A stretch of 64,000 bases of DNA from Nodosilinea nodulosa PCC 7104. Lineage in GTDB: Bacteria; Cyanobacteriota; Cyanobacteriia; Phormidesmidales; Phormidesmidaceae. The position numbers were made by a program, and so were the translations under genes. The stretch is from contig NZ_JH976538.1 of NCBI RefSeq assembly GCF_000309385.1, forward strand, positions 251,332 to 315,331, written 5' to 3'. Of this stretch, positions 42,685 through 51,009 are shown one piece after another. The notes beneath the pieces were generated by a model. It was not told where the DNA came from. It saw only the letters and a list, made by a program, of their open reading frames with translations, and ran no database searches. Position 1 is the stretch's first letter; every line of letters begins with the position of its first letter.

Positions 42685-45102
42685 CTACAAGGCGCAAAAT
42701 CCTTGCCTTTGCTGCAGAACTTCTAAATTTTGCTGAACAGCCCTAGTATTTGGATGCTCGTCGCCCAACAGCCGTTTGGACATCGCCAGAGCCGCTTGGT
42801 AGAGGGGTTCAGCCTCGCTGTAGCGGCCTTGACTGTCGTAGAGCCCCGCCAGACTGTTGAGGCTACTAGCCACATTTGGATGCTCGTTGCCCAGCAGCCG
42901 TTTGCGCATAGCCAGAGCTGCTTGATAGAGGGGTTCGGCCTCGCTGTAGCGGCCTTGATTTTTGTGGAGCGTCGCTAGATTGTTGAGGCTACTAGCCACA
43001 CTTGGATGCTCGTTGCCCAGCAGCCGTTTTTGCATAGCCAGAGCCGCTTGATAGAGGGGTTCGGCCTCGCTATAGCGCCTTTGACTTTTGTAAAGCCCCG
43101 CTAGACTGTCGAGGCTACTAGCCACATTTGGATGCTCGTTGCCCAGCAGCCGTTTGCGCATAGCCAGAGCCGCTTGGTAGAGAGGTTTGGCCTCGCTATA
43201 GCGCCTTTGACTTTTGTAAAGCCCCGCTAGATTATTGAGGCTTTCAGCCACATCGGGATGCTCATCACCCAATAGGCGTTTGCGCATCACTAAAGCTTTT
43301 TGGTAAAGGGGTTCGGCCTCGCTGTAGCGGCCTTGATTGTCGTAAAGCACCGCCAAATTGTTAAGGCTTTCAGCCACATTTGGATGTTCATCGCCCAACA
43401 GGCGTTTACGCATCACTAGGGCTTCTTGGTAAAGGGGTTTGGCCTTGCTGTAGCGGCCTTGATTGTCGTAAAGCACCGCCAAATTGTTAAGGCTTTCAGC
43501 CACATTTGGATGCTCGTCACCCAAGAGCCATTTTCTCATCGCCAGTGCTGCTTGGTAGAGAGGTTCGGCCTCGCTGTAGCGACCACGATCATTGAGATAA
43601 AAGGCAATATTATTAAGCAGGCGTCCAGTTGATTCAGTTTCAATTGCAAAGTGCTGTTGCCAACCTACTAAAGCTAAGGCATGGGGCAGCAGGCGATCGC
43701 ACACCAACCAATTCGCAAACTCAGGCTTTGGAAATACCCCATTCATCGCCTCCAGCAGTTGCCGCACCAGGCTTTCCTGCGCCGCTTCATCCAGCCCATC
43801 GCGAATCACCTCCTGCACCAGCCGATGCACGCTAAAGGTTTGCTCCTGCACATCGCGCACCACCAGCGAAAACCGCCCCGCTTCTCGCAGCAGCGCCATA
43901 TACTCCAGCGGCTCGACCAGGGCACTCTGCAACGGCTCCTCAAACGCCGCTGCACCGTCTTTAAACACCTCTTCCGGAATGCCATCCGGGGCCAAAAACG
44001 CACACAGGTTCAGCAACGCCGCCACCGCCGGTAGTCGCTGGCTCGCCACCGGCACCGCCAGCCCAAACGTGATCGTCACCGAAGGGTGGTCGAGGGCGTT
44101 GTCTCCCCGCTGGGCCAATAGCTGCGGCCCAGCCGTTTCGTAAAGTCGCAAATATTCCTTCAGGCTAGAGGGCGTCTCTAAAATGTAGGCCCCCGCCTGG
44201 TCTAGGGCCAGCGGCAGCCCATCCATCTGCGCGCACAGCGCCAGCGCCAAAGCCTGATCGGCCTCTGTTGCTTCTTCCCAGGTGCCTTCTTTGCCCACCC
44301 GGCCACTGCGCCGCAGCAAAAACAGCGCCCCTTCCTGGAGCGGCATTTTTAATACTGGAACGCACACCGCCAGTGGTCGCGTCTCTGAGGCACGAGTGGT
44401 CAGCAAAATGTGGCCCTGGTTGCCCAGCGCCAGCCAGTCTCGCACCAGCTCCAGGTGGTCGGCATTGTCGAGTACCAGCAGCCAGCCAGCGTTTTGGCTC
44501 AACCAGCCCTTCACCGCCTGCACCACCACGGCCTGGTCGGCCTCCTGGCTCGGCTTTAGCCCCAGGTCTTGGGCCAGGGCCGTCAGCCCCGACGTTAGCT
44601 CATCCTGCGTTTCGGCCCGCACCCACAGCACGTTACTGTAGTGCCCTAGGTAGCGATGGGCATACTCCGCCGCTGTCTGCGTTTTGCCCACGCCGCCCAG
44701 GCCGCTCAGGGCTGCCGTTTCCCCTGCTGCCATCGCCTGGTGAATCTGCCCTAGCACGGCCTCTCGCCCGGTAAAGAACGGATTTCGACGCGGAGCCAAA
44801 AACAAGGGGCCATTGTTCGGGCTGTTCGATGCAACTGGGTTGGGTTCTCTCAGAATCAGGCTGAGAACCTCTTGCACCACCGCCAGCCCTGGGCCGCCCG
44901 TACCCTCTGCCCACTGCAACAAAATAGAGGTGCGATTTCCCTGGGCGGCAATGTCAGGGGGAATAATCCCTGGCGGCGGATTTAGGCTAAAGGCCAGCTC
45001 TCCAAACTGCGTCCCTGGCAACCCGTTCAGCGTGCGAATGAGTTTGAGCCGCTGAATGGCCGATAGCTTGGGCGGGTTAGAGGGTGCTTCACCAGAGGTC
45101 AT
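42685..45102 (-). CDS. NB-ARC STAND ATPase with kinesin-light-chain-type TPR repeats
   Basis: 805 residues. Residues ~20-84 are a small helical domain (LPGTQFGELAFSL, SILLQWAEGTGGPGL) shared with the NACHT protein at 152-2770. NB-ARC: P-loop ALSGLGGVGKTQ (~131-142), Walker B WLLVLDNAD (~207-215), HILLTTRAS (~231-239) and the winged-helix part with QLMDGLPLALDQAGAYI-like sequence. From ~500 to 790 there are seven 42-residue TPRs (RYSEAEPLYQAALAMRKRLL, then GNEHPNVASSLNNLA). Such proteins are used as sensors in bacterial conflict and signalling; no effector domain is fused. The repeats are near-identical in DNA, so their number may vary between strains. Confidence 0.9.
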   Translation of the reverse strand: MTSGEAPSNPPKLSAIQRLKLIRTLNGLPGTQFGELAFSLNPPPGIIPPDIAAQGNRTSILLQWAEGTGGPGLAVVQEVLSLILREPNPVASNSPNNGPLFLAPRRNPFFTGREAVLGQIHQAMAAGETAALSGLGGVGKTQTAAEYAHRYLGHYSNVLWVRAETQDELTSGLTALAQDLGLKPSQEADQAVVVQAVKGWLSQNAGWLLVLDNADHLELVRDWLALGNQGHILLTTRASETRPLAVCVPVLKMPLQEGALFLLRRSGRVGKEGTWEEATEADQALALALCAQMDGLPLALDQAGAYILETPSSLKEYLRLYETAGPQLLAQRGDNALDHPSVTITFGLAVPVASQRLPAVAALLNLCAFLAPDGIPEEVFKDGAAAFEEPLQSALVEPLEYMALLREAGRFSLVVRDVQEQTFSVHRLVQEVIRDGLDEAAQESLVRQLLEAMNGVFPKPEFANWLVCDRLLPHALALVGWQQHFAIETESTGRLLNNIAFYLNDRGRYSEAEPLYQAALAMRKWLLGDEHPNVAESLNNLAVLYDNQGRYSKAKPLYQEALVMRKRLLGDEHPNVAESLNNLAVLYDNQGRYSEAEPLYQKALVMRKRLLGDEHPDVAESLNNLAGLYKSQRRYSEAKPLYQAALAMRKRLLGNEHPNVASSLDSLAGLYKSQRRYSEAEPLYQAALAMQKRLLGNEHPSVASSLNNLATLHKNQGRYSEAEPLYQAALAMRKRLLGNEHPNVASSLNSLAGLYDSQGRYSEAEPLYQAALAMSKRLLGDEHPNTRAVQQNLEVLQQRQGFCAL

Positions 45103-45202
45103 AGAGTCGCCGTAGAGCCTGCCCCAAAGATAACTCCATTAATTTGTAGAGACCAAATTAGCCTGGTTGCTAACGCACCGCAGATTAACGCTTGCTGCGC
45201 CC

Positions 45203-45267
45203 AGAAACCGGGTTTCTGCGGTTTTAGCCAAGGTTTATTTGCTACCCTCGCAAGAAACCCGGTTTCT
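45203..45267. repeat. Two AGAAACC-GGTTTCT palindromes
   Basis: AGAAACCGGGTTTCT (45203-45217) and AGAAACCCGGTTTCT (45253-45267), 50 bp apart in the gap between the NB-ARC gene and the toxin-antitoxin pair. This is a widely dispersed cyanobacterial repeat. The remainder of the 239-bp gap shows no gene. Confidence 0.85.
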
Positions 45268-45341
45268 TTTTCCTATAATCCTTGCAACGCCAGGCAAGCG
45301 GCACTCGGTAAAATTAGATTATTACGCCCTTTGGTGATTCT

Positions 45342-45605
45342 ATGGCCCAGACCAAAGTTGTAAGCATTACGCGCGATCGCCAGTTTGCCTTTCCGCCAGA
45401 GATTCTCGCCACCCTTAATCCCGGCGACGAATACCTGGTGTGGCAAACCGAAGATACCATTCTGCTTAAAAAAATTGCTCAACCTATTTCCTTAGATACC
45501 CTGCTTGAGCGCGTCGAAGCCCTTGGCCCTGACCCCGATCAGCCATCAGAGGCCGAAATTTGCCAGATCGTTAAAGACATCAGGCATGAGCGAGCTAAAT
45601 CGTAG
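45342..45605 (+). CDS. AbrB/SpoVT-like antitoxin
   Basis: 87 residues. The N-terminal ~45 residues (VVSITRDRQFAFPPEILATL, NPGDEYLVWQTEDTILLKKI) form the swapped-hairpin DNA-binding fold of AbrB/MazE-type antitoxins. The acidic helical C-terminus (LERVEALGPDPDQPSEAEIC) would wrap the toxin. It overlaps the PIN toxin gene by 20 bp. It probably neutralises the toxin and represses its own operon. Confidence 0.82.
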   Translation: MAQTKVVSITRDRQFAFPPEILATLNPGDEYLVWQTEDTILLKKIAQPISLDTLLERVEALGPDPDQPSEAEICQIVKDIRHERAKS

Positions 45606-46029
45606 AGTCGTGCTCGACACAAACCTTTGGATTTCTGCCCTGCTGTTTGGCGGCCTACCCGCCCAATTAATCAAACTGGCTCAGGATGGTCATGTCGAAA
45701 TCTACACGTCCCAAGATCTTTTAGCCGAACTAGCAGATGTCTTAGGCTATCCGAAGTTTCAATCTCGGCTAAAGCGACTTAGCAGCACTTCAGAGGCTTT
45801 GCTCATCAACGTCACCCGGTTAGCCACCATTTGCGAAAGTCCACCGCCACTTGCAGTCCCAGAATTGCGCGACCAAGACGACATGATTGTTTTACAGGCG
45901 GCTGTCGCTGCCCAGGCGATCGCTATTGTCTCTGGAGATGATGACCTACTTGCGTTAGAACAGATCGGAGAAATTTCAATCTTGACGGTTAGAGCGTTTT
46001 TGTTCCGCTATTTTCCTGACTCTAGCTAA
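45586..46029 (+). CDS. PIN-domain toxin
   Basis: 147 residues from the ATG at 45586, within the antitoxin gene's end; an ORF start further upstream lies in antitoxin sequence. It fits the PIN-family toxin group: VVLDTNLWISALLFGGLPAQ (first Asp), LLAELADVLGYPKFQSRLKR (Glu), LRDQDDMIVLQAAVAAQA (Asp pair) and IVSGDDDLLAL (last Asp). All four acidic metal ligands appear present, so RNase activity is plausible. Translation is linked to the antitoxin by overlap. Confidence 0.85.
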   Translation: MSELNRRVVLDTNLWISALLFGGLPAQLIKLAQDGHVEIYTSQDLLAELADVLGYPKFQSRLKRLSSTSEALLINVTRLATICESPPPLAVPELRDQDDMIVLQAAVAAQAIAIVSGDDDLLALEQIGEISILTVRAFLFRYFPDSS

Positions 46030-46071
46030 GTAGCCTTATCAGCCAATCCTATGCCTGCAAGTTAGATACTG

Positions 46072-46233
46072 TTATTTCTCCAGGCTCCCGACGAACCACT
46101 GCATGGCTTCGCCGGGGGCTAGCTCCAGTTCGCAGGCGGTGTCGCGCAGGTGTTGGGCCTGCTCGGTCACAGTGCCAAAGCGCTGGAGGTCACGGGGCAG
46201 GTCTTGCTGGCGATCGCGCAGCAGAGGCGGAAG
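46072..46233 (-). pseudogene. C-terminal gene remnant
   Basis: An open stretch between stops reads LLRDRQQDLPRDLQRFGTVT, then EQAQHLRDTACELELAPGEA and MQWFVGSLEK before TAA. It has a protein-like composition and codon use but no start codon, so it is probably the tail of a decayed gene. Family not identified. The rest of the gap to 46395 shows no gene. Confidence 0.45.
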
Positions 46234-46395
46234 TTAGGCAGTGTATTGCGGCTTAGAAAGATTAAAGGTTAACTGAGCTTTTACAACTTGAAGACTCTAA
46301 GCCGCGAATGCATCCTACGACTAAGATGCTGTGTAACGATTATTGATCAGGGCTTCTGCCGTACTGTATTCAAGTCAGATCTCCTATAGCTAATA

Positions 46396-46821
46396 TCAAG
46401 CTTTTTTTGGAATTTGAATTAAGCCTGCGGTTATCAGAAGCTGGCGTTCTTGGATACGATCGCGCCGATTCAACCTCAGCAGTCGAGCCGTAACACTGCC
46501 GACCGAGGTTAGTCCAACAATAATAGCTCCATCTTGAATATTAAAGTGGTCGCTCCATTGATCCTGGCGCGGATGATAAAGCCTAACGATTTCTTGGGAA
46601 GTAGGATCGACGGAGGCAATATCGCTGCCTTTATACTTGTTGCAGAGCGTACAAGAAAAAGCCAAATTCTCTTCTGCGGTTTTCCCGCCGTGCTTTTCAG
46701 CAATGATGTGATCAATTTCATAGGGAGCCAAAGCTAAAGCTTCTGGGACTAAACAATATTCACAACATCCGTTTGCCCTGGCGTAAACCGCTTGCCTTAG
46801 CGCTACAGGAATATAGGCCAT
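46396..46821 (-). CDS. HNH endonuclease
   Basis: 141 residues. Two zinc-binding pairs (CEYC and CTLC) frame the nuclease motif YEIDHIIAEKHGGKTAEENL, then AFSCTLCNKYKGSD, as in small McrA-like HNH enzymes that cut DNA. The C-terminal ~60 residues (YHPRQDQWSDHFNIQDGAII) are typical of a common bacterial subgroup. Its ATG overlaps the stop of the preceding gene by one base, so the two form an operon. Confidence 0.87.
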   Translation of the reverse strand: MAYIPVALRQAVYARANGCCEYCLVPEALALAPYEIDHIIAEKHGGKTAEENLAFSCTLCNKYKGSDIASVDPTSQEIVRLYHPRQDQWSDHFNIQDGAIIVGLTSVGSVTARLLRLNRRDRIQERQLLITAGLIQIPKKA

Positions 46822-47213
46822 CAGACTTGACTAGATTGAAGCTTAATATAGGCTTTAGCCTTGGCCATTCGCACAATATGTTCAAGATATTCATAGCTTT
46901 GCCAAAGCCGTTCTTCATCCGCATCTAAACCATTAGAGCGGTTCTTTTCTAAAAGCTCACTGATTTGCGTCTGGAGTTCAGGAGTAGGGCGTAAAGCCAA
47001 AATCTCATCCGGCGTCGGAAGTTCAGCTAAAAACTCCAAAATATCAGCAATGCCCGAAAAACCTTCTCCAGGGCTGGCATTCAGCTCTCGCAGGCCCAGC
47101 TTTAGAATTTCAGGCAACTTATTTTGAACAGCACCCAGCTGAAACGCCAAGTCGTCAGGTAAATCAAGGGTAATTTGCATAGAAGGAGGCCTGAGCGATA
47201 TGGTCTCGATCAT
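46821..47213 (-). CDS. Small protein encoded with the HNH nuclease
   Basis: Up to 130 residues; an internal ATG at 47178-47180 gives MQITLDLPDDLAFQLG and is equally possible. The N-terminus with LPDDLAFQL, then LPEILKLGLRELNA, resembles the short beta-helix-helix start of antitoxin-like proteins. The rest is helical (ADEERLWQSYEYLEHIVRMA). Paired in an operon with an HNH nuclease gene, it may be its regulator or immunity partner, which is inference. Confidence 0.7.
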   Translation of the reverse strand: MIETISLRPPSMQITLDLPDDLAFQLGAVQNKLPEILKLGLRELNASPGEGFSGIADILEFLAELPTPDEILALRPTPELQTQISELLEKNRSNGLDADEERLWQSYEYLEHIVRMAKAKAYIKLQSSQV

Positions 47214-47316
47214 AAACCTTTAGCTAAGCGTTAAACCCTCCGTAAATCGAGTCTCAGCTCAACGCTCATGCCTTTCGCTGTGCCCGACAAGATTCAAGGG
47301 TTATCGATAAAGCCTG

Positions 47317-47589
47317 CTAAGCCTGCCCATTTATTACCAGCCACACATAGGCCAACACGCCCAGTGCCGCTACGCCCGCTAGCGCCTCGCCCTGCTGACT
47401 GACAAAGGTTTGGGCGATCGCCCAACTATCTCTCAACAGCTGCCGTCGGGTTTGGCCCAGCTCTGCCATCAGCGCTTTAACCCTGGCATCCACCTCTTTA
47501 GCGGTGAGTTCGTTGCGGCGGTAGGCGGCTTCGACCTCATCCAGCTTGCGCCAGTAGTCTCGGGTTGCGCCAATCAAATCGGGAAGCAT
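47317..47589 (-). CDS. Small membrane-anchored protein
   Basis: 90 residues: a charged helical part (RDYWRKLDEVEAAYRRNELT) and one C-terminal membrane helix (ALAGVAALGVLAYVWLVI, ~68-87). Family not recognised. It stands alone between the HNH operon and the DUF433 gene. Confidence 0.6.
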   Translation of the reverse strand: MLPDLIGATRDYWRKLDEVEAAYRRNELTAKEVDARVKALMAELGQTRRQLLRDSWAIAQTFVSQQGEALAGVAALGVLAYVWLVINGQA

Positions 47590-47671
47590 TTGTTAACTTT
47601 CATAACTGTGTTATTGACAGTCTAGCGCTTATCCGATCTTGAGGTATCTATAGCAGGGAACAGCGTGAGGC

Positions 47672-48106
47672 CTAGGGCTTTGCCGACTCGATCGCCTTTT
47701 CGGGAGCTTTTTCAAGGGCTTTTTCGGGCGGGTTCTCCGGCAGGGTTTTGGGCAAATGCTCCGGGGCAGCGCCGTTGACCTCGTGGCTGTGGGCGTTGTA
47801 AAACACCAGGGCTGCATCTACCTGAGCCTTTGAAAGACCGTACTCTTCAGCGATTTGCTCTGCCGACCATTCCCACTCGATCGCGGCCATCACAACGGTT
47901 CTGACATGGATGCTGGTGCCGTGAATGACGGGTACCCAGCTGTTTTCGGCATCGGAGCGAAAGGCGATGTCTGGAAAGGCGGGATCAGGTTCCATGAGGG
48001 CGCAGTGGGTCTCTTTTTGCAGCGAGTCTAGAACCGCCTGCACGAGTTGCCAGCGAGCCTCAACGGAAAGTTGAAGGGCCTGATCCTGTAGTTCCTGGAG
48101 GGTCAT
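47672..48106 (-). CDS. DUF433-domain protein (antitoxin-like)
   Basis: 144 residues from the ATG at 48104-48106; an earlier in-frame ATG gives ten more residues. The DUF433 core is VIHGTSIHVRTVVMAAIEWE then WSAEQIAEEYGLSKAQVDAA, a winged-helix fold found in VapB45-like antitoxins. Ahead of it is a helix typical of antitoxin starts (LSVEARWQLVQAVLDSLQ). The Pro/Glu/Lys-rich tail (PENPPEKALEKAPEKAIES) is disordered. No PIN toxin partner lies next to it. Confidence 0.78.
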   Translation of the reverse strand: MTLQELQDQALQLSVEARWQLVQAVLDSLQKETHCALMEPDPAFPDIAFRSDAENSWVPVIHGTSIHVRTVVMAAIEWEWSAEQIAEEYGLSKAQVDAALVFYNAHSHEVNGAAPEHLPKTLPENPPEKALEKAPEKAIESAKP

Positions 48107-48267
48107 AAACTTGATCGATAGGTGGGGATTGAACACCTCTATTAAACTGCAAATGCTGGGCTGAGTCTCGGGCAGGCAAGGATCCAGGGGCGGCTAGTTT
48201 ATGCTGGTATTGGTACCTCTACCCACGGGGGAGGTTTGCTTCAGCCCATTTCTCCAGTCATTGCGCT

Positions 48268-49482
48268 ATGTTTGCCACCACTGCTCCGCCGCTGCCCGTC
48301 AACCGCGATCGCATTCGCCCGGCGATTCAAGCGCTGCAAGAGCAGCTAGTCACCTGGCGGCGCAGCCTGCACCAAAAACCCGAGCTGGGGTTTAAAGAAT
48401 GGCTGACCGCCGACTTTATCTGCGATCGCCTCACCGAGTGGGGCATTGAGCATCGGCGCAACATTGCCAAAACCGGCGTGGCAGCGGTAATTGAGGGCAC
48501 GCGATCGGGTCCGGTGCTGGGCATTCGCGCCGATATGGATGCCCTGCCGATTCAAGAGGAAAACCAGGTGCCCTACTGCTCGCAGCACGACGGGCTGATG
48601 CACGCCTGCGGCCACGATGGTCACGTGGCGATCGCCCTCGGCACCGCCTACTACCTAGCCCACCACCGCGACAGCTTTGCGGGCACCGTCAAAATCATCT
48701 TCCAGCCCGCTGAAGAAGGGCCGGGGGGCGCCAAGCCCATGATCGAGGCCGGGGTGCTCACCAACCCCGACGTAGACGCCATGGTTGGCCTCCACCTGTG
48801 GAACAATCTGCCCCTGGGCACGGTGGGTGTTCGCAGCGGCCCGCTAATGGCGGCCACAGAGTCGTTTAGCTGCACGGTGCAGGGCAAGGGGGGCCACGGG
48901 GCGCTGCCCCACCAAACGGTTGACTCCATTGTGGTGGGGGCACAGATTGTCAACGCCCTGCAAACGATCGTGGCGCGCAATATCGACCCCACCAAGGCGG
49001 CAGTGGTAACGGTGGGTCAGTTCCACGCGGGCAGAACCCACAACGTGATCGCCGATACGGCGGACTTTAGCGGCACCGTACGCTACTTTGACCCCGTCTA
49101 CGCCGACTATTTTGCCCCCCGCCTGGAGCAAATCATTGCGGGCATTTGCCAGAGCCACGGCGCCAGCTACACCTTTCGCTACGACGCCTGGTATCCGCCG
49201 GTAGTCAATGATGCGGGGATGGCGGATTTGGTGCGATCGGTGGCCCTGGCGGTGGTGGAAACCCCCGCCGGCGTGGTGCCCGACTGCCACACCATGGGCG
49301 GCGAAGACATGGCCTTCTTTTTGCAGGCCGTGCCGGGGTGCTATTTCTTTCTGGGCTCCGCCAATGCCGACAAGGCCCTGGCCTACCCCCACCACCACCC
49401 CCGCTTTGACTTCGACGAAACCGCCCTGGGGCTTGGGGTCGAGATGTTTGTGCGCTGCGTGGAGGCGTACTTCGGGGCGTAG
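48268..49482 (+). CDS. M20-family amidohydrolase
   Basis: 404 residues, full length for the hippurate/IAA-amino-acid hydrolase group. VTWRRSLHQKPELGFKEW opens the fold. GIRADMDALPIQEEN and MHACGHDGH (Cys114 and His116 bind metal) are followed by FQPAEEGPGGAKPMIEAGV and VTVGQFHAGRTHNVIAD. DCHTMGGEDMAFF is the last metal-binding segment. It hydrolyses N-acyl amino acids; the natural substrate is not predictable. No neighbouring gene suggests an operon. Confidence 0.93.
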   Translation: MFATTAPPLPVNRDRIRPAIQALQEQLVTWRRSLHQKPELGFKEWLTADFICDRLTEWGIEHRRNIAKTGVAAVIEGTRSGPVLGIRADMDALPIQEENQVPYCSQHDGLMHACGHDGHVAIALGTAYYLAHHRDSFAGTVKIIFQPAEEGPGGAKPMIEAGVLTNPDVDAMVGLHLWNNLPLGTVGVRSGPLMAATESFSCTVQGKGGHGALPHQTVDSIVVGAQIVNALQTIVARNIDPTKAAVVTVGQFHAGRTHNVIADTADFSGTVRYFDPVYADYFAPRLEQIIAGICQSHGASYTFRYDAWYPPVVNDAGMADLVRSVALAVVETPAGVVPDCHTMGGEDMAFFLQAVPGCYFFLGSANADKALAYPHHHPRFDFDETALGLGVEMFVRCVEAYFGA

Positions 49483-49586
49483 GAAAGTGAAGTAGTACGG
49501 AATGGCCAAGGTTAACTTCTTTGAGCGGGGAAGTGCGCTGCCAGCAGAGTTGCTATGCTTGGCGGTTAAGTAGAGAGGATTGCAGC

Positions 49587-50198
49587 ATGGGGCAGACAAT
49601 GCGGTGGTTTCGGGTCTGGCTGCTGGGGGCGATCGCCCTGGTGGTGAGCCTTCTGTTGACCCAGGGCATACCTGGGAAAGCAGCGGTTGGCAGTGGAGGG
49701 GCGATCGCGCCGCTGGCCCAGGGCAATGCTCCCCCGCCCGCCTTGGCCCCGGCCCTGCCCATGGTCAGCGGCAGCTTTGAAGACCCTCAGGGCCGGTTTC
49801 AAGTTGGGATCATAGATGGTTACAGCGTTAGCTCAGTCGGCGGCAATCCTCTGTTTCAGGCTGCCGACGGCAGCCTGGCCTACACCGTGGCGGTGGCGCC
49901 CCTGCTGGCCGCCAGCACGCCGGAAGCCGCGATGGTCGCGGCGGCTGAGCGCACCTTTGGAGACGGAGAAGGGTTTGTGGCCGGAGATGTGCAGCCGATC
50001 CCCGGCGGCGGCATCAGGGTTAACTGGACCGGACGCCTGAGCCAGGGGGCAGCGCCACCTCAGCCGATTACCGGCAAAATTTTTGCCCGCCAGCACGGGG
50101 CGGAGGTCTTTCTGCTGCTGGTAGCAGCCACCAGTGCCGGTGAGGCCCAGGTTTCCGATGCCATTATTGCCCTGGGTAGTACCCTGATCGTGCCGTAG
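49587..50198 (+). CDS. Secreted protein of unknown function
   Basis: 203 residues from the ATG at 49587 (GAGG 9 nt upstream). Signal sequence VWLLGAIALVVSLLLTQG, then an Ala/Pro-rich stretch, then a domain of about 130 residues (GSFEDPQGRFQVGIIDGYSV, ADGSLAYTVAVAPLLAASTP). No family recognised; the pattern resembles cyanobacterial secreted proteins of unknown role. It is first in a rightward row of envelope genes. Confidence 0.65.
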   Translation: MGQTMRWFRVWLLGAIALVVSLLLTQGIPGKAAVGSGGAIAPLAQGNAPPPALAPALPMVSGSFEDPQGRFQVGIIDGYSVSSVGGNPLFQAADGSLAYTVAVAPLLAASTPEAAMVAAAERTFGDGEGFVAGDVQPIPGGGIRVNWTGRLSQGAAPPQPITGKIFARQHGAEVFLLLVAATSAGEAQVSDAIIALGSTLIVP

Positions 50199-50242
50199 GC
50201 TACAGTAGCGCTATAGAGATATTCATCGATATTTGCTGAGCT

Positions 50243-50890
50243 ATGGGCATGCGCCGATCGACCTTTTGGAGCCAGCCCCAGACCTATCTGCTGCTGGGAG
50301 GTACGGCTCTGGGCTACGGCCTGTTCCTAGCCCTGGTGGGGCCAAAGCCGGTGGCGGGTTTGGCCGGAGCTGGGGTCGCTGCGGCGATGGTGGGCAGCTG
50401 GGCCGTGGGCTGTCGCCCAACTGAATTTGAGGCCAGCGGCAGCGACCTGCTCGATGCCCAAACCTTTGCGCTCCAGCTGGGTACCCTGGGGCAGCGGGTG
50501 CCGACCAAGGCCCAAAAAACCTGGCGGCAGGTCGAGGCCTGGGCGACAGAATCTCAGCAGTTTGCGGCTCGCATTTACGGTCGCGATCCGCTGCTCCAGG
50601 TCGAACTGCTCGAAGCGATGCACACCGTGCTTGACCTCTCGGGCCAGGTCGCCGACGGCCTGGCGGTGATCGACCAGATCGAAACCCCCGCCTATCGGCA
50701 AATGGCCCAGCAGCGGCTAGAGGCCAGCAGCGATCGCCTCCAGACCACCCACGCTCAGCTCCAGCAGCTGCAAGACCAGACCGCCCTCTCCAGCCTGGAC
50801 AACGCTGGCGACAGCACCCTGCCCCAGCGCCTGCAAACCCTGGTGGAGGCCAACAAAACCATCCTCCAAACCAACCAGGACTCTCCCTAA
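50243..50890 (+). CDS. Membrane protein with a helical cytoplasmic domain
   Basis: 215 residues with two membrane helices near the N-terminus (TYLLLGGTALGYGLFLALVG and VAGLAGAGVAAAMVGSWAVG). A helical domain follows (WRQVEAWATESQQFAARIYG, QQRLEASSDRLQTTHAQLQQ). Function unknown. It precedes the VWA protein gene by 119 bp of C-rich repeat DNA and may be co-transcribed. Confidence 0.65.
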   Translation: MGMRRSTFWSQPQTYLLLGGTALGYGLFLALVGPKPVAGLAGAGVAAAMVGSWAVGCRPTEFEASGSDLLDAQTFALQLGTLGQRVPTKAQKTWRQVEAWATESQQFAARIYGRDPLLQVELLEAMHTVLDLSGQVADGLAVIDQIETPAYRQMAQQRLEASSDRLQTTHAQLQQLQDQTALSSLDNAGDSTLPQRLQTLVEANKTILQTNQDSP

Positions 50891-51009
50891 CCCTCCCCCA
50901 CTTCCCCCACTTCCCCACCCCTCACGCTCCTACGCCCCCACGCTCCTACTCCCCCGCCCCCACGCTCCTACGCCCCCACTCCCCACCTCCCCCCACTCCC
51001 CTTCCCACC
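50891..51009. repeat. C-rich repeat between two envelope genes
   Basis: Pyrimidine-rich DNA built of irregular ACGCTCCTACGCCCCC and CTCCCCCACTTCCCC units. No coding potential. Similar low-complexity tracts occur at 32320-32420. Confidence 0.8.
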
